From: Paludibacterium sp.
GTDB lineage: Bacteria; Pseudomonadota; Gammaproteobacteria; Burkholderiales; Chromobacteriaceae
DNA: 45,249 nucleotides
Direction: 5' to 3'
Assembly: GCF_019232825.1 (NCBI RefSeq)
Contig: NZ_JAFAND010000068.1
Location: 1-45,249 of the forward strand
Shown: piece by piece, positions 22,389 through 33,938 of the stretch
Layout of the letters: each line of letters begins with the position of its first letter
Position numbering within the stretch: position 1 is the stretch's first letter
Position numbers and translations under genes: made by a program
The notes under the pieces: model-generated
The model's input: the letters and a program-made list of their open reading frames with translations, nothing else
What the model was told of the DNA's origin: nothing
The model's database searches: none

Positions 22389-24749
22389 TCAAAGTCGCAG
22401 TTGCGCGCCGTGCCGTTCACTGACCGCGATCAACAGCTGTCCCACCGCGTTTTCGATCTCTTCATCGGTCAAGGTCTTGGCCGGATCTTGCAGTTGGATG
22501 CCGAACGCCAGGCTCTTCTTGCCCGCTTCCACACCGGCGCCGCGATAAACGTCGAACAGCGCCACTTGCTGAACGATCGGCGACGAAGCATCGGCGAAGG
22601 TCTGCAGCAAGGCGCCGACCTCGACGCTATCGTCGACCAGCAGCGCCAAATCGCGGCGCACCGCCTGGAACTTGCTCACCGTGCGCGCGGTGATGCGCTC
22701 GGTGCGGGTCAATACGGCCAAGTCGATTTCCGCCAGCACCGGGGCGTTGGGCAGATCGTAGGCTTGCACCCACTGCGGGTGCAGTTCGCCGATCACGCCG
22801 ACAGCCTGGCCGTCGACGACGATCTCGGCGCAGCGGCCCGGATGCAGCGCCGGGTGCGTCGCCTTGCGGAAGCTGGCTTGATGCGGATGCAGCAGCGCCT
22901 CGACGTCGCCCTTGAGGTCGAAGAAGTCGACGCGCTCGGTCTTGGCGCCCCACTGTTCCGGCTGGCGGGTACCCCAGGCCAACATGGCCAGCTTCTCCGG
23001 CTGCGCGACGTCATCGCCCTGCTTCTTGAACACACGGGCAATTTCGAACAGGCGCACGCGCGGCTGTTTGCGGTTAAGGTTACCGGCCAGGGTATTGATC
23101 AGGCCGCCGAACAGCGTCGAGCGCATCACGCTCATCTGCGCGGCGATCGGGTTGATCAGGCGCACCGGATCGGCGTTGCCGGCCAGGTCCCGCTCCCATG
23201 CTTCGTCGACGAAGGCGTAGGAGATGATTTCTTGATAGTCGCGCGCGGCGACGCGCAGGCGCAGGTCTTCGCGCGGGCGGCGCTCTTCCGGCAGCGGCAG
23301 CATGCGTTGGCCGGACCGCGGCACGTCGGCGCCGATGGCGTCGTAGCCATGCACGCGGGCGATTTCCTCGATCAGGTCTTCCTCGATCGCCAGGTCGAAG
23401 CGGAACGACGGCACGTCGACGGCAAAGCCGTCCGGCAGCGCGGTGAAATCGAGCCCCAGGCGGCGCAGGATGGTGGCGATGCCTTCGGCGTGCAGTTGGA
23501 TGCCCAGCACGCGGTTGACGCGCTCGGTGCGCACGCGCACGCCGTGCGCGGCCGGCAGTTTGCCGGTAGTTTCCTTGACCGGGCCGGCACTGCCGCCGCA
23601 GATGTCCAGCACCAGGCGCGTGGCGCGCTCGATGGCGGCGTGCTGCAGCTGGTAGTCGACGCCGCGTTCATAGCGGTAGGACGAATCGGAGCCGAAGCCC
23701 AGCTTGCGCGCGCGGCCGGCGATGGCCTCGGGCGCGAAGAAGGCGCTTTCCAGGAAAATGTTTTGCGTGGCGGTATCGACGCTGCTCGGCTGGCCGCCCA
23801 TGATGCCGGCGATCGCCAGCGCGCCGCTATCGTCGGCGATGACCATGAAATCGGCGTCGAGCGTCACGGTCTTGTCGTTCAGGCACAGCAGCTGCTCGCC
23901 CGCGCGCGCCTGGCGCACGTGGATGCCGCCCTGGATGGCGTCGGCATTGAAGGCGTGCATCGGCTGCCCCTGTTCGAGCAGGATGTAGTTGGTGATGTCG
24001 ACCACGGCAGAGATCGCGCGCAAGCCGGCGCGCTCCAGGCGCTGCTTCATCCAATCCGGGGTCTTGGCGGCGGCGTTGATGCCGGTGATCTTGCGGCCGA
24101 CGTAACGGCCACAGCCGTCTTGCGCGTCGATGCGCACCGCCACGGTTTCGTCGTGCGCCGGCTTGACCGGGGAGATGGCCACCGGCTTGAGCGCTTCGCC
24201 GGTCAGCGCGGCCACTTCGCGCGCAATACCGCGCATCGACAGGCAGTCGGCGCGGTTGGGGGTGATCTTCAGCGTGAACAGCGTGTCGTCCAGCGACAGA
24301 TAGTCGCGGATGCTGGTTCCCACCGGGGCGTCCGCCGGCAGCACCAGCAGGCCGTCGACGTCGTCGGGCACGCCCAGCTCGCGGCCGGAGCACAGCATGC
24401 CGTTGGAGGCTTCGCCGCGCATCTTGGTCGGCTTGATCTTGAAGTCGCCCGGCAATTCGGCGCCCGGCAGCGCACACGGCACCTTGAGGCCGACGGCGAC
24501 GTTGGGCGCGCCACAGACGATCTGGATCAGTTCGCCGGTGCCGGCATCGACCTTGGTCACGCGCAGGCGATCGGCGTTGGGGTGCGGGGCCACTTCCTTG
24601 ACCTCGGCCACCACCACGCCGCTGAAGGCCGGCGCGGCCGGCACGGTGTCTTCCACCTCCAGCCCGGCCATGGTCAGCAAATAAGACAGTTGTTCGCTGG
24701 AGAGGGACGGATTGACCCAGCTACGCAGCCATTGTTCCGAAAATTGCAT
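22389..24749 (-). CDS. pheT: Phenylalanyl-tRNA synthetase beta subunit
   Basis: 786 residues, normal length. The N-terminus carries the EMAP-II/Trbp111-like tRNA-binding domain (VVVAEVKEVAPHPNADRLRVTKVD), followed by the B3/B4 editing region, B5, the inactive synthetase-like core and the C-terminal ferredoxin-like anticodon-binding domain (KFQAVRRDLALLVDD). It forms the alpha2-beta2 enzyme with PheS. GGAG is seven bases before the ATG, 18 bases after the pheS stop. Its antisense open frames are shadows. Confidence 0.97.
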   Translation of the reverse strand: MQFSEQWLRSWVNPSLSSEQLSYLLTMAGLEVEDTVPAAPAFSGVVVAEVKEVAPHPNADRLRVTKVDAGTGELIQIVCGAPNVAVGLKVPCALPGAELPGDFKIKPTKMRGEASNGMLCSGRELGVPDDVDGLLVLPADAPVGTSIRDYLSLDDTLFTLKITPNRADCLSMRGIAREVAALTGEALKPVAISPVKPAHDETVAVRIDAQDGCGRYVGRKITGINAAAKTPDWMKQRLERAGLRAISAVVDITNYILLEQGQPMHAFNADAIQGGIHVRQARAGEQLLCLNDKTVTLDADFMVIADDSGALAIAGIMGGQPSSVDTATQNIFLESAFFAPEAIAGRARKLGFGSDSSYRYERGVDYQLQHAAIERATRLVLDICGGSAGPVKETTGKLPAAHGVRVRTERVNRVLGIQLHAEGIATILRRLGLDFTALPDGFAVDVPSFRFDLAIEEDLIEEIARVHGYDAIGADVPRSGQRMLPLPEERRPREDLRLRVAARDYQEIISYAFVDEAWERDLAGNADPVRLINPIAAQMSVMRSTLFGGLINTLAGNLNRKQPRVRLFEIARVFKKQGDDVAQPEKLAMLAWGTRQPEQWGAKTERVDFFDLKGDVEALLHPHQASFRKATHPALHPGRCAEIVVDGQAVGVIGELHPQWVQAYDLPNAPVLAEIDLAVLTRTERITARTVSKFQAVRRDLALLVDDSVEVGALLQTFADASSPIVQQVALFDVYRGAGVEAGKKSLAFGIQLQDPAKTLTDEEIENAVGQLLIAVSERHGAQLRL

Positions 24750-24767
24750 AGTGATTCTCCGCCGCGC

Positions 24768-25811
<1,044 letters not shown>

Positions 25812-25834
25812 TCAAACTTCTCGGCGGGCTGGGT

Positions 25835-25867
25835 AAAAAAAAGGGAGGCATCGTATGCCTCCCTTTT
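25835..25867 (-). terminator. Strong intrinsic terminator between rplT and pheS
   Basis: Read leftward: 13-bp perfect stem AAAAGGGAGGCAT/ATGCCTCCCTTTT with a 3-base loop, running into an eight-T tail. It leaves ~85 bases before pheS, with no Phe-rich leader peptide visible, so pheST may depend on partial readthrough or its own promoter. Confidence 0.9.
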
Positions 25868-25880
25868 AACCGTCTGGGGC

Positions 25881-26240
25881 TTAAGCAGCGAGGCTTGCTT
25901 TAGCCTTTTCAACGATCTGGGCAAAAGCCGGCTTGTCGAACACGGCCAGGTCAGCCAGGACCTTACGGTCGATTTCGATCGAAGCCTTCTTCAGACCGTT
26001 CATGAACTTGCTGTAGCTCAGGCCCGACAGACGCGCAGCGGCGTTGATACGGGTGATCCACAGTTGGCGGAACTGACGCTTTTTCTGACGACGGTCGCGA
26101 TAAGCGTACTGGCCGGCCTTCATCACCGCCTGTTTGGCGATGCGATAGACGTTCTTGCGACGGCCGCGATAGCCCTTGGCAAGGGCGAGAATCTTTTTGT
26201 GACGAGCGCGAGCGGTAACACCGCGTTTAACACGAGGCAT
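25881..26240 (-). CDS. rplT: 50S ribosomal protein L20
   Basis: 119 residues, standard length. It starts [18 protein letters not shown], continues [26 protein letters not shown] and has the [14 protein letters not shown] segment, all typical of L20. It is essential for 50S assembly, and in several bacteria it represses its own operon by binding mRNA. AAGGAG lies upstream; it is 11 bases after rpmI. Confidence 0.98.
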   Translation of the reverse strand: MPRVKRGVTARARHKKILALAKGYRGRRKNVYRIAKQAVMKAGQYAYRDRRQKKRQFRQLWITRINAAARLSGLSYSKFMNGLKKASIEIDRKVLADLAVFDKPAFAQIVEKAKASLAA

Positions 26241-26251
26241 GTTTCAACTCC

Positions 26252-26449
26252 TTAAGCGTAGGGCAGCATAGCGCGAACAGAAGCCATATTGGTGGCATCA
26301 ACCATGGTCGTGCCGCGCAATTGGCGCTTGTTCTTGGTGGTTTTCTTAGTCAGGATGTGACGCTTGAAAGCCATGGAACGCTTTACACCGCCGCCGCCCA
26401 AAACGTTGAGACGCTTTTTGGCGCTCGACTTGGTCTTCATTTTCGGCAT
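26252..26449 (-). CDS. rpmI: 50S ribosomal protein L35
   Basis: 65 residues from ATG 26449 ([13 protein letters not shown]), the conserved L35 start; GGAG lies nine bases upstream. The product is very basic, with [20 protein letters not shown] in the middle. The longer in-frame extension to 26506 is not L35-like. It lies between infC and rplT, the usual order. Confidence 0.97.
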   Translation of the reverse strand: MPKMKTKSSAKKRLNVLGGGGVKRSMAFKRHILTKKTTKNKRQLRGTTMVDATNMASVRAMLPYA

Positions 26450-26605
26450 GGAAAAAAACTCCTGCGATATTGTATAAATCCGGCGCAGGGTGGCCCTCTC
26501 AGGCACTTGAAACCGCTACGCCACGCTTTTTTTATGCGGCACTTGCATGCCGCAAAATAACCCGGCGGAGAGACTCCGCCGCGTCAAACCGATGATTATA
26601 CCCGA

Positions 26606-27124
26606 TTATTTCTTTTTCGGGGAGATCATCATAACCATTTGCCGGCCTTCCAGGCGGGGGAACTGCTCGACCACCCCGACTTCGGCCAGATCGGCCTCGA
26701 CGCGCTTCAACAACGCCAAACCGATATCCTGGTGCGCCATTTCGCGTCCACGGAACCGCAAGGTGATTTTTGCCTTGTCACCTTCGGTCAGAAAGCGGAT
26801 CAGGTTACGCAGCTTGACCTGGTAGTCACCATCATCGGTCCCGGGGCGGAACTTGATTTCCTTAACCTGAATCTGCTTTTGCTTCTGCTTGGCTTCGTGA
26901 CGTTTCTTCGACTGTTCGTACTTGAACTTGCCGTAGTCCATCAGCTTGCACACCGGCGGCTGCGCGGTCGGCGAGATTTCCACCAGATCGATGTCATTCT
27001 CTTCCGCCATCGCCATCGCCTCACGCAAACTCACGATGCCGATTGCTTCGCCCTCAATACCTACCAGGCGGATTTCACGGGCGGTAATTTCGCCGTTGAT
27101 CCGCGCTTCACGTTCCTGAGCTAT
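26606..27124 (-). CDS. infC: Translation initiation factor IF-3 with ATA start
   Basis: 172 residues. The conserved IF3 N-terminus ([12 protein letters not shown]) follows an ATA codon at 27124-27122; AAGGAG is seven bases upstream and an in-frame TGA lies four codons before ATA, so no ATG/GTG/TTG start can supply this N-terminus. A GTG at 27034 would delete about 30 conserved residues. The N- and C-terminal halves of IF3 are joined by the Lys-rich linker ([15 protein letters not shown]). Rare start codons allow IF3 to police its own synthesis. It sits between thrS and rpmI, as usual. Confidence 0.95.
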   Translation of the reverse strand: MAQEREARINGEITAREIRLVGIEGEAIGIVSLREAMAMAEENDIDLVEISPTAQPPVCKLMDYGKFKYEQSKKRHEAKQKQKQIQVKEIKFRPGTDDGDYQVKLRNLIRFLTEGDKAKITLRFRGREMAHQDIGLALLKRVEADLAEVGVVEQFPRLEGRQMVMMISPKKK

Positions 27125-27166
27125 GTCCGCTCTCCTTCAAAAGTTTCATGACGCTTGCCGCGGCGC

Positions 27167-29068
27167 TTAATCCGCAGGCATCTCAGCCCGCAGGCGGGCA
27201 ACGAAATCATCGACGGTCAACTGACCGAGATCCTCGCCCCGCGCGCGCACGGCAACCAAACCGCCAGCCTTCTCCTTGTCGCCGACAATCACCTGATACG
27301 GCAACTTTTGCAGGCTGTGCTCGCGGATTTTATAGCTGATCTTCTCGTTTCTCAAGTCGAGTTCTACGCGGAACCCTTGTTTCTTCAGCGTTTCCGCAAC
27401 CTGCGACGCGTAGTCGCTTTGCGCTTCGGTGATATTCATGATCACGATCTGCACCGGCGCAAGCCACAGCGGGAAAGCGCCGGCGTGGTTTTCGATCAGG
27501 ATGCCGAGGAAGCGCTCGAGCGAGCCCAGCGCCGCGCGGTGCAACATCACCGGACGCTTACGGCTATTGTCGTCAGCCACATATTCGGCGTCCAAGCGCT
27601 CCGGCAGCATGAAGTCGAGCTGCAGCGTGCCGCACTGCCACGAACGGCCGAGCGCGTCCTTGATGTGGTATTCGATCTTCGGGCCATAGAAGGCGCCCTC
27701 GCCCGGCAGCTCTTCCCACTCGACGCCGCAGGCGCGCAGCGCTTCGCGCATACCGTGCTCGGCACGGTCCCACACCTCTTCGGCGCCGATGCGCTTATCG
27801 GGACGCAGCGCCAGCTTGATCGCCACCTTGTCGAAGCCGAAGCGTTCGTACACTTCCATCACCAGGCGGTGGAAATCCTTGGCCTCCTGGTTGATTTGCT
27901 CTTCAGTGCAGAAGATATGGCCATCGTCCTGCACGAAGCCGCGCACGCGCATGATGCCGTGCAGCGCGCCCGACGGCTCGTTGCGGTGGCAGGAGCCGAA
28001 TTCGGCGTAGCGCAGCGGCAGATCGCGGTACGAGCGCAAAGCGCTGTTGAAGATCTGGATGTGGCCCGGGCAATTCATCGGCTTGACCGCGTAGTCACGC
28101 TTTTCCGACTCGGTGACGAACATGTTCTCGCGGTAGTTGGCGGCATGGCCGGAACGCTCCCACAGGCTCACGTCCATCATCATCGGCGTGCGCACTTCGC
28201 GGTAGTTTTCCTTCAACAGCTTAGCCCGCATGTATTGCTCGACGTTCTGCCACAACTGCCAGCCCTTCGGGTGCCAGAACACCATGCCCGGCGCCTCGTC
28301 CTGCAAATGGAACAGGTCGAGCTGGGTGCCGAGTTTGCGGTGGTCGCGCTTTTCCGCCTCTTCCAGCATGAACAGGTAGGCGTCGAGGTCTTCCTTCTTG
28401 GCCCAGGCGGTGCCGTACACGCGCTGCAGCATCTCGTTCTTGCTGTCGCCGCGCCAGTAGGCGCCGGCCACCTTCATCAGCTTGAATACCTTGAGCTTAC
28501 CGGTGGACGGCACGTGCGGGCCGCGGCACAGGTCGGTAAAGCCGCCCTCGCGGTACAGCGACACTTCCTCGCCCTGCGGAATCGAGGCGATGATCTCGGC
28601 CTTGTAGTGCTCGCCGATCGACTTGAAGTAGGCGACGGCCTCGTCGCGCGGCAGCGTGTAACGCTCTACCGGGATATCCTTCTTGGCCAGTTCGCCCATC
28701 TTCTTCTCGATGGTGACCAGGTCTTCCGGGGTAAACGGGCGCTTGTAGCTGAAGTCGTAGTAAAAGCCGTTTTCAATCGCCGGCCCGATGGTCACCTGCG
28801 CCTCGGGGAACAGTTCCTTGACCGCGTAGGCCAGCAAGTGGGCGGTCGAGTGACGGATGATCTCCAAGCCATCTGCGTCGCGGTCGGTGATGATCGCCAA
28901 GTCGGCGTCGCCCTCGATCAGATAGGAGGTATCGACCATACGACCATCGACGCGGCCGGCAAGCGCAGCGCGCGCGAGACCGGCGCCGATATCGGCGGCC
29001 ACGTCACGAACCGTCACCGGTTGCGCAAATGAGCGAATGGAACCGTCAGGCAGGCGAATGTCAGGCAT
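27167..29068 (-). CDS. thrS: Threonyl-tRNA synthetase
   Basis: 633 residues from ATG 29068 (MPDIRLPDG), with GGAG seven bases upstream. Domain order is the N-terminal TGS domain (1-65), editing domain with HSTAHLLA and RGPHV motifs, class II catalytic core ([17 protein letters not shown] motif 2; Zn site with MNCPGH) and C-terminal anticodon-binding domain. It charges tRNA-Thr and clears Ser-tRNA-Thr. A Thr-codon leader and terminator upstream indicate attenuation by threonyl-tRNA supply. Confidence 0.98.
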   Translation of the reverse strand: MPDIRLPDGSIRSFAQPVTVRDVAADIGAGLARAALAGRVDGRMVDTSYLIEGDADLAIITDRDADGLEIIRHSTAHLLAYAVKELFPEAQVTIGPAIENGFYYDFSYKRPFTPEDLVTIEKKMGELAKKDIPVERYTLPRDEAVAYFKSIGEHYKAEIIASIPQGEEVSLYREGGFTDLCRGPHVPSTGKLKVFKLMKVAGAYWRGDSKNEMLQRVYGTAWAKKEDLDAYLFMLEEAEKRDHRKLGTQLDLFHLQDEAPGMVFWHPKGWQLWQNVEQYMRAKLLKENYREVRTPMMMDVSLWERSGHAANYRENMFVTESEKRDYAVKPMNCPGHIQIFNSALRSYRDLPLRYAEFGSCHRNEPSGALHGIMRVRGFVQDDGHIFCTEEQINQEAKDFHRLVMEVYERFGFDKVAIKLALRPDKRIGAEEVWDRAEHGMREALRACGVEWEELPGEGAFYGPKIEYHIKDALGRSWQCGTLQLDFMLPERLDAEYVADDNSRKRPVMLHRAALGSLERFLGILIENHAGAFPLWLAPVQIVIMNITEAQSDYASQVAETLKKQGFRVELDLRNEKISYKIREHSLQKLPYQVIVGDKEKAGGLVAVRARGEDLGQLTVDDFVARLRAEMPAD

Positions 29069-29114
29069 GATTAACTCCAGTAGTCGGGTTTTATTTGCCC
29101 CGGATGCCGCGGGT

Positions 29115-29145
29115 AAAAAAAAAGTGCGGCATTCGAGCCGCACTT
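29115..29145 (-). terminator. Attenuator terminator of thrS
   Basis: Read leftward: stem AAGTGCGGC/GCCGCACTT with a TCGAAT loop, then a nine-T run. Its 5' arm contains GGCTCGA (29139-29133), complementary to TCGAGCC (29177-29171) just behind the leader ORF, which offers a 7-bp antiterminator. Confidence 0.85.
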
Positions 29146-29177
29146 CTTGTTTCGATCGGGAACAACCAGTGGCTCGA

Positions 29178-29228
29178 CTAGTGCGAGAAACCGGTTGTGG
29201 TAGTTCGTGCCACCCACATCATCTTCAT
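29178..29228 (-). CDS. thrS leader peptide with four consecutive Thr codons
   Basis: A 16-codon frame, [16 protein letters not shown], starting at ATG 29228 and ending TAG. The four Thr codons are ACT ACC ACA ACC. GAGGGA is ~10 bases upstream. The ACA ACC codons can pair with GGTTGT at about 29162-29167 (segment 1:2), while TCGAGCC behind the stop can pair with the terminator arm (segment 2:3). A ribosome stalled at Thr codons would free segment 2 and prevent termination. Too short to prove coding by composition, but the arrangement is that of a classical attenuator. Confidence 0.8.
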   Translation of the reverse strand: MKMMWVARTTTTGFSH

Positions 29229-29255
29229 GATGAAACTTCCCTCGGAATTCTGTCT

Positions 29256-29332
29256 TGGTAGGCACGATTGGATTCGAACCAACGACCCCCACCATGTCAA
29301 GGTGGTGCTCTAACCAACTGAGCTACGTGCCT
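29256..29332 (-). tRNA. tRNA-Val(GAC)
   Basis: 77 bases on the minus strand with encoded CCA (29258-29256). Acceptor AGGCACG/CGTGCCT; anticodon loop TTGACAT between CCACC and GGTGG, giving anticodon GAC; T loop TTCGAAT. It lies only 27 bases upstream of the thrS leader ORF, so it probably shares its transcript with thrS. Confidence 0.95.
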
Positions 29333-29347
29333 AACGCTGAGGTGGCA

Positions 29348-29376
29348 ATAGTAACGACAGTTGACCCATCGTGCAA
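29348..29376 (-). promoter_or_regulatory. Promoter of the tRNA-Val - thrS unit
   Basis: Read leftward: -35 TTGCAC (29376-29371), 17-base spacer, -10 TACTAT (29353-29348). The tRNA starts 16 bases downstream. The predicted start near 29341 leaves only a short 5' leader to be trimmed. Confidence 0.6.
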
Positions 29377-29449
29377 GCCTCTTGACGTGAATAAAACGCG
29401 AATTCGACCATCATCGGGTATACTGGCGGCCTATTTTTTGAATCACTGA

Positions 29450-30574
<1,125 letters not shown>

Positions 30575-30615
30575 GGATAGGCCGGTCAAAGCGCGCTCGC
30601 CCCGTAGCATAACGG

Positions 30616-30644
30616 TTGGAAAAGCCGCGCGTGCTGGCTACAAT
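30616..30644 (+). promoter_or_regulatory. Promoter of yajC-secD-secF
   Basis: -35 TTGGAA (30616-30621), 17-base spacer, -10 TACAAT (30639-30644). The yajC ATG follows 40 bases later. It lies in the gap after tgt. Confidence 0.6.
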
Positions 30645-30684
30645 GACCGGTTTGCGAATACACCCTTTACCAGGAGTTTCAACA

Positions 30685-31011
30685 ATGTTTCTGATTTCTT
30701 CCGCGTTTGCTGCTGGCGGCGCGACTGGCGCCGAGTCGCCGATCATGCAGTTCCTGCCGATGATCGTCATCTTCGCGCTGTTCTATCTGCTCTTGATCCG
30801 CCCGCAGCAAAAGAAGGCCAAGGAAACCAAGCAAATGTTGGCCGCCCTGAGCAAGGGGGATGAAGTGATGACCCAAGGCGGTTTCGCCGGCCGCGTCACC
30901 AAGCTGTCCGACCAATACGCCACGCTGGAAATCGCCGAAGGCGTCGAAATTCAAGTCGCCCGCGCCGCCATCACCGGCAAGCTGGAAAAAGGCACGATCA
31001 AGTCCCTGTAA
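30685..31011 (+). CDS. yajC: Preprotein translocase subunit YajC
   Basis: 108 residues from ATG 30685 (MFLISSAFAAGG); AGGAG is seven bases upstream. One membrane segment (residues ~20-42, FLPMIVIFALFYLLLIRP) and a small cytosolic domain (GDEVMTQGGFAGRVTKL) are typical. It associates with SecDF in the holotranslocon. It lies between tgt and secD as in most proteobacteria. Confidence 0.95.
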   Translation: MFLISSAFAAGGATGAESPIMQFLPMIVIFALFYLLLIRPQQKKAKETKQMLAALSKGDEVMTQGGFAGRVTKLSDQYATLEIAEGVEIQVARAAITGKLEKGTIKSL

Positions 31012-31028
31012 GCATCGAGAGGGACTAC

Positions 31029-31056
31029 GGCCCCTGCCCGCCTCGCGGGCAGGGCC
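31029..31056 (+). other. Intercistronic hairpin between yajC and secD
   Basis: 9-bp stem CCTGCCCGC/GCGGGCAGG with a 3-base loop, extended by neighbouring G-C pairs. The following bases (TGTTCACATTT) are not a good T run, so this may adjust mRNA stability or reduce readthrough rather than terminate. Confidence 0.5.
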
Positions 31057-31083
31057 TGTTCACATTTCCGCCGAACCACGCAC

Positions 31084-32901
31084 ATGAATCGCTACCCACT
31101 CTGGAAGTACATCATCATCGCGGTGGCACTCGTCATTGCGACGATCTACACCCTGCCCAATTTCTATGGTGAAACGCCGGCCGTTCAAGTCTCCAGCTCG
31201 CGTGAATCGATCCCGGTCGACGCCGCGCTGATGGGCCGCGTCGAAGGCGCGCTGCGCGCCCAGGGCATCGCCCCGGACGGCATGCTGCTCGACAACAACA
31301 GCCTGAAGGTGCGTTTCCACGATCCGGACACCCAAATCAAGGCGCGCGACGCCATCGAGCACGAGCTGGGCGAAAGCTACATCATCGCGCTCAACCTGCT
31401 GCCGGCCTCGCCGGACTGGCTCGCGCGACTGAAGGCCTACCCGATGTTCCTCGGCCTCGACTTGCGCGGCGGCGTGCACTTCATGCTCGAAGTCGACATG
31501 AAGGCCGCGGTCGACAAGACCATGGAACGCTACGCCGGCGACATCCGCCGCGCGTTGAAGAAGAAGGACGTGCGCTACGGCGGCGTCAAGCACATCGGCA
31601 ACACCATCGAGATCCAGCTACGCGACCAAGACACGCTGGCGGCCGCTTCCGATGTGGTGTCGCGCAACCTGACCTCGCTGACCCAAACCCGCGACAATAC
31701 GAGCTTCAAGCTGATTCTGAGCCTGTCGCCGGATGAAATGACCCGCATCCAAAGCGACGCGGTCAAGCAAAACATCACCACGCTGCACAACCGTGTCAAC
31801 GAGCTGGGCGTGGCCGAGCCGATCATCCAGCAATCCGGTCCGAACCGCATCGTGGTCGAGCTGCCGGGCGTGCAGGACACCGCCAAGGCCAAGGACATTC
31901 TCGGCCGTACCGACACGCTGGAAGTGCGCATGGTCGAGGACGACCAAGCCAAGGTCAGCGCCGCCATGGCAGGCAACGTGCCGGCCGGCTACGACCTGAT
32001 GGACGAAACCTCCGCCAACGGCACCGACAAGATCCTGGTCAAGAAAGACGTCGAACTGACCGGCGACAACATCAACGACGCCCAACCGGGCTTCGACGAG
32101 AACGGCGCGCCGTCGGTCAACATCAATCTCGACTCGACCGGCGCCGAGATCTTCCGCCAAGTGACCGCCGAAAACGTCGGCAAGCGCATGGCGATGATCC
32201 TGGTGGAAAAGAACCGCTCCGAAGTGGTGACCGCGCCGGTGATCCGCACCGAAATCGGCGGCGGCCGCGTGCAGATCTCGGGCAGCATGAGCCCGGCTGA
32301 AGCGCGCGACGTGGCGCTGCTGCTGCGCGCGGGCTCGCTGGCCGCGCCGATGAACATCATCGAGGAACGCACCATCGGCCCGAGCCTGGGCAAGGAAAAC
32401 ATCGACAAGGGCTTCCACTCCACCATGTGGGGCTTTGCCGCCATCGCGGTGTTCATGCTGATCTACTACCGCGTGTTCGGTCTGATCTCGGCGATCTCGC
32501 TCGGGGTCAACCTGTTCATGCTGGTGGCGCTGCTGTCGATGATCCAGGCCACGCTGACCCTGCCGGGTATCGCCGCCATCGCGCTGGCGCTCGGCATGGC
32601 GATCGACTCCAACGTGCTGATCAACGAACGCGTGCGTGAAGAGCTGCGCAACGGCATGCCGCCGCATTCGGCGATCCAGGCAGGCTACGAGCACGCCTGG
32701 GCGACGATTCTCGACTCCAACATCACCACGCTGATCGCCGGCCTCGCGCTGTTGATCTTCGGCTCCGGCCCGATACGCGGCTTCGCCGTCGTGCACTGCC
32801 TCGGCATCATGACCTCGATGTTCTCGGCGGTGCTGGTGTCGCGCGGTCTCGTCAACCTGTGGTACGGCCGCCGTCGCCGCATCAACTCGCTTTCGGTGTA
32901 A
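31084..32901 (+). CDS. secD: Protein-export membrane protein SecD
   Basis: 605 residues. It has an N-terminal membrane helix (WKYIIIAVALVIATIYTL), a large periplasmic P1 region and the five-helix C-terminal bundle (LGLDLRGGVHFMLEVD near residue 120; ALALGMAIDSNVLINERVREE in the RND-type core). With SecF it uses the proton gradient to pull exported proteins. GTG/ATG choice is clear at ATG 31084. Confidence 0.97.
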   Translation: MNRYPLWKYIIIAVALVIATIYTLPNFYGETPAVQVSSSRESIPVDAALMGRVEGALRAQGIAPDGMLLDNNSLKVRFHDPDTQIKARDAIEHELGESYIIALNLLPASPDWLARLKAYPMFLGLDLRGGVHFMLEVDMKAAVDKTMERYAGDIRRALKKKDVRYGGVKHIGNTIEIQLRDQDTLAAASDVVSRNLTSLTQTRDNTSFKLILSLSPDEMTRIQSDAVKQNITTLHNRVNELGVAEPIIQQSGPNRIVVELPGVQDTAKAKDILGRTDTLEVRMVEDDQAKVSAAMAGNVPAGYDLMDETSANGTDKILVKKDVELTGDNINDAQPGFDENGAPSVNINLDSTGAEIFRQVTAENVGKRMAMILVEKNRSEVVTAPVIRTEIGGGRVQISGSMSPAEARDVALLLRAGSLAAPMNIIEERTIGPSLGKENIDKGFHSTMWGFAAIAVFMLIYYRVFGLISAISLGVNLFMLVALLSMIQATLTLPGIAAIALALGMAIDSNVLINERVREELRNGMPPHSAIQAGYEHAWATILDSNITTLIAGLALLIFGSGPIRGFAVVHCLGIMTSMFSAVLVSRGLVNLWYGRRRRINSLSV

Positions 32902-32912
32902 GGGGCCCGGAC

Positions 32913-33848
32913 ATGGAAATTTTACATTTCAAAAAAGATATTCCGTTCATGAGCTACGGCCGGATCACCACCGCGATTTCGCTGGTGACCTTCATCCTGG
33001 CCGTGTTTTTCCTGATCACCCGCGGGCTGAACTACAGCGTCGAATTCACCGGCGGCACGGTGATGGAGGTGCAGTACCAGCAAGCCGCCGACCTCGCCGA
33101 CGTGCGTACCCGCGTCGACGGGCTCAAGCTAGGCGAATCGACGATCCAGACGCTCGGCAGCTCGCGCGACGTGATGATCCGTCTGCCCAACCTGAAATCC
33201 AAGTCGTCGGCACAGCTGTCGAACGAAGTGCTGACCGCGCTGAAACAAAGCGGTCAGCCGGTCGAACTGCGCCGGGTCGATTTCGTCGGCCCGCAGGTGG
33301 GCGAGGAACTGGTCCAGCACGGTCTGACCGCGGTGGGCATCGTCTGCCTCGGCATCATGCTCTACCTGGCGCTGCGTTTCGAATGGCGCTTCGCCGTGTC
33401 GGCCATCATCGCCAACATGCACGACGTGGTGATCATTCTCGGCTGCTTCGCGCTGTTCCGTTGGGAGTTCTCGCTGACGGTGCTGGCCGGCGTGCTGGCG
33501 GTGCTGGGCTACTCGGTGAACGAGTCGGTGGTGGTGTTCGACCGGATCCGTGAAAACTTCCGCAAGGCCGGCATGCGCAACCACACGGTTGCCGAGATCA
33601 TCGACAACGCCATTACCGCGACGATGAGCCGGACCATCATCACCCACGGTTCGACCGAAACCATGGTGCTGGCGATGCTGCTGTTCGGCGGCCCGGCGCT
33701 GCACGGCTTCGCCACCGCGCTGACCATCGGCATTCTGTTCGGTATCTACTCGTCGGTTCTGGTGGCGAGTCCGATCGTGCTGTGGCTGGGCGTATCGCGC
33801 GAAAACCTGGTCAAGCCGCCGAAGCAAAAACAGGAAGCGGTGGTCTAA
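32913..33848 (+). CDS. secF: Protein-export membrane protein SecF
   Basis: 311 residues from ATG 32913, 11 bases after secD. Landmarks are LNYSVEFTGGTVMEV, VGEELVQHG and VLGYSVNESVVVFDRIRE in the RND-type helix bundle; six membrane helices can be drawn. It partners SecD. A strong terminator follows. Confidence 0.97.
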   Translation: MEILHFKKDIPFMSYGRITTAISLVTFILAVFFLITRGLNYSVEFTGGTVMEVQYQQAADLADVRTRVDGLKLGESTIQTLGSSRDVMIRLPNLKSKSSAQLSNEVLTALKQSGQPVELRRVDFVGPQVGEELVQHGLTAVGIVCLGIMLYLALRFEWRFAVSAIIANMHDVVIILGCFALFRWEFSLTVLAGVLAVLGYSVNESVVVFDRIRENFRKAGMRNHTVAEIIDNAITATMSRTIITHGSTETMVLAMLLFGGPALHGFATALTIGILFGIYSSVLVASPIVLWLGVSRENLVKPPKQKQEAVV

Positions 33849-33862
33849 CCGCTTCCGCGATA

Positions 33863-33896
33863 CTGGCCGGTGCCTCCGCACCGGCCAGTTTTTCTT
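33863..33896 (+). terminator. Terminator after secF
   Basis: 11-bp stem CTGGCCGGTGC/GCACCGGCCAG with a 4-base loop, followed by TTTTTCTTTT. Confidence 0.9.
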
Positions 33897-33938
33897 TTAC
33901 ACTATCGATTCCTCGGTCCGAGTGGAGCTCTGCCCTTC

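Noticed and set aside
27155..29032. A 625-codon open frame on the plus strand opposite thrS
   Set aside because: thrS is unambiguous on the other strand; the antisense product shows no domain.
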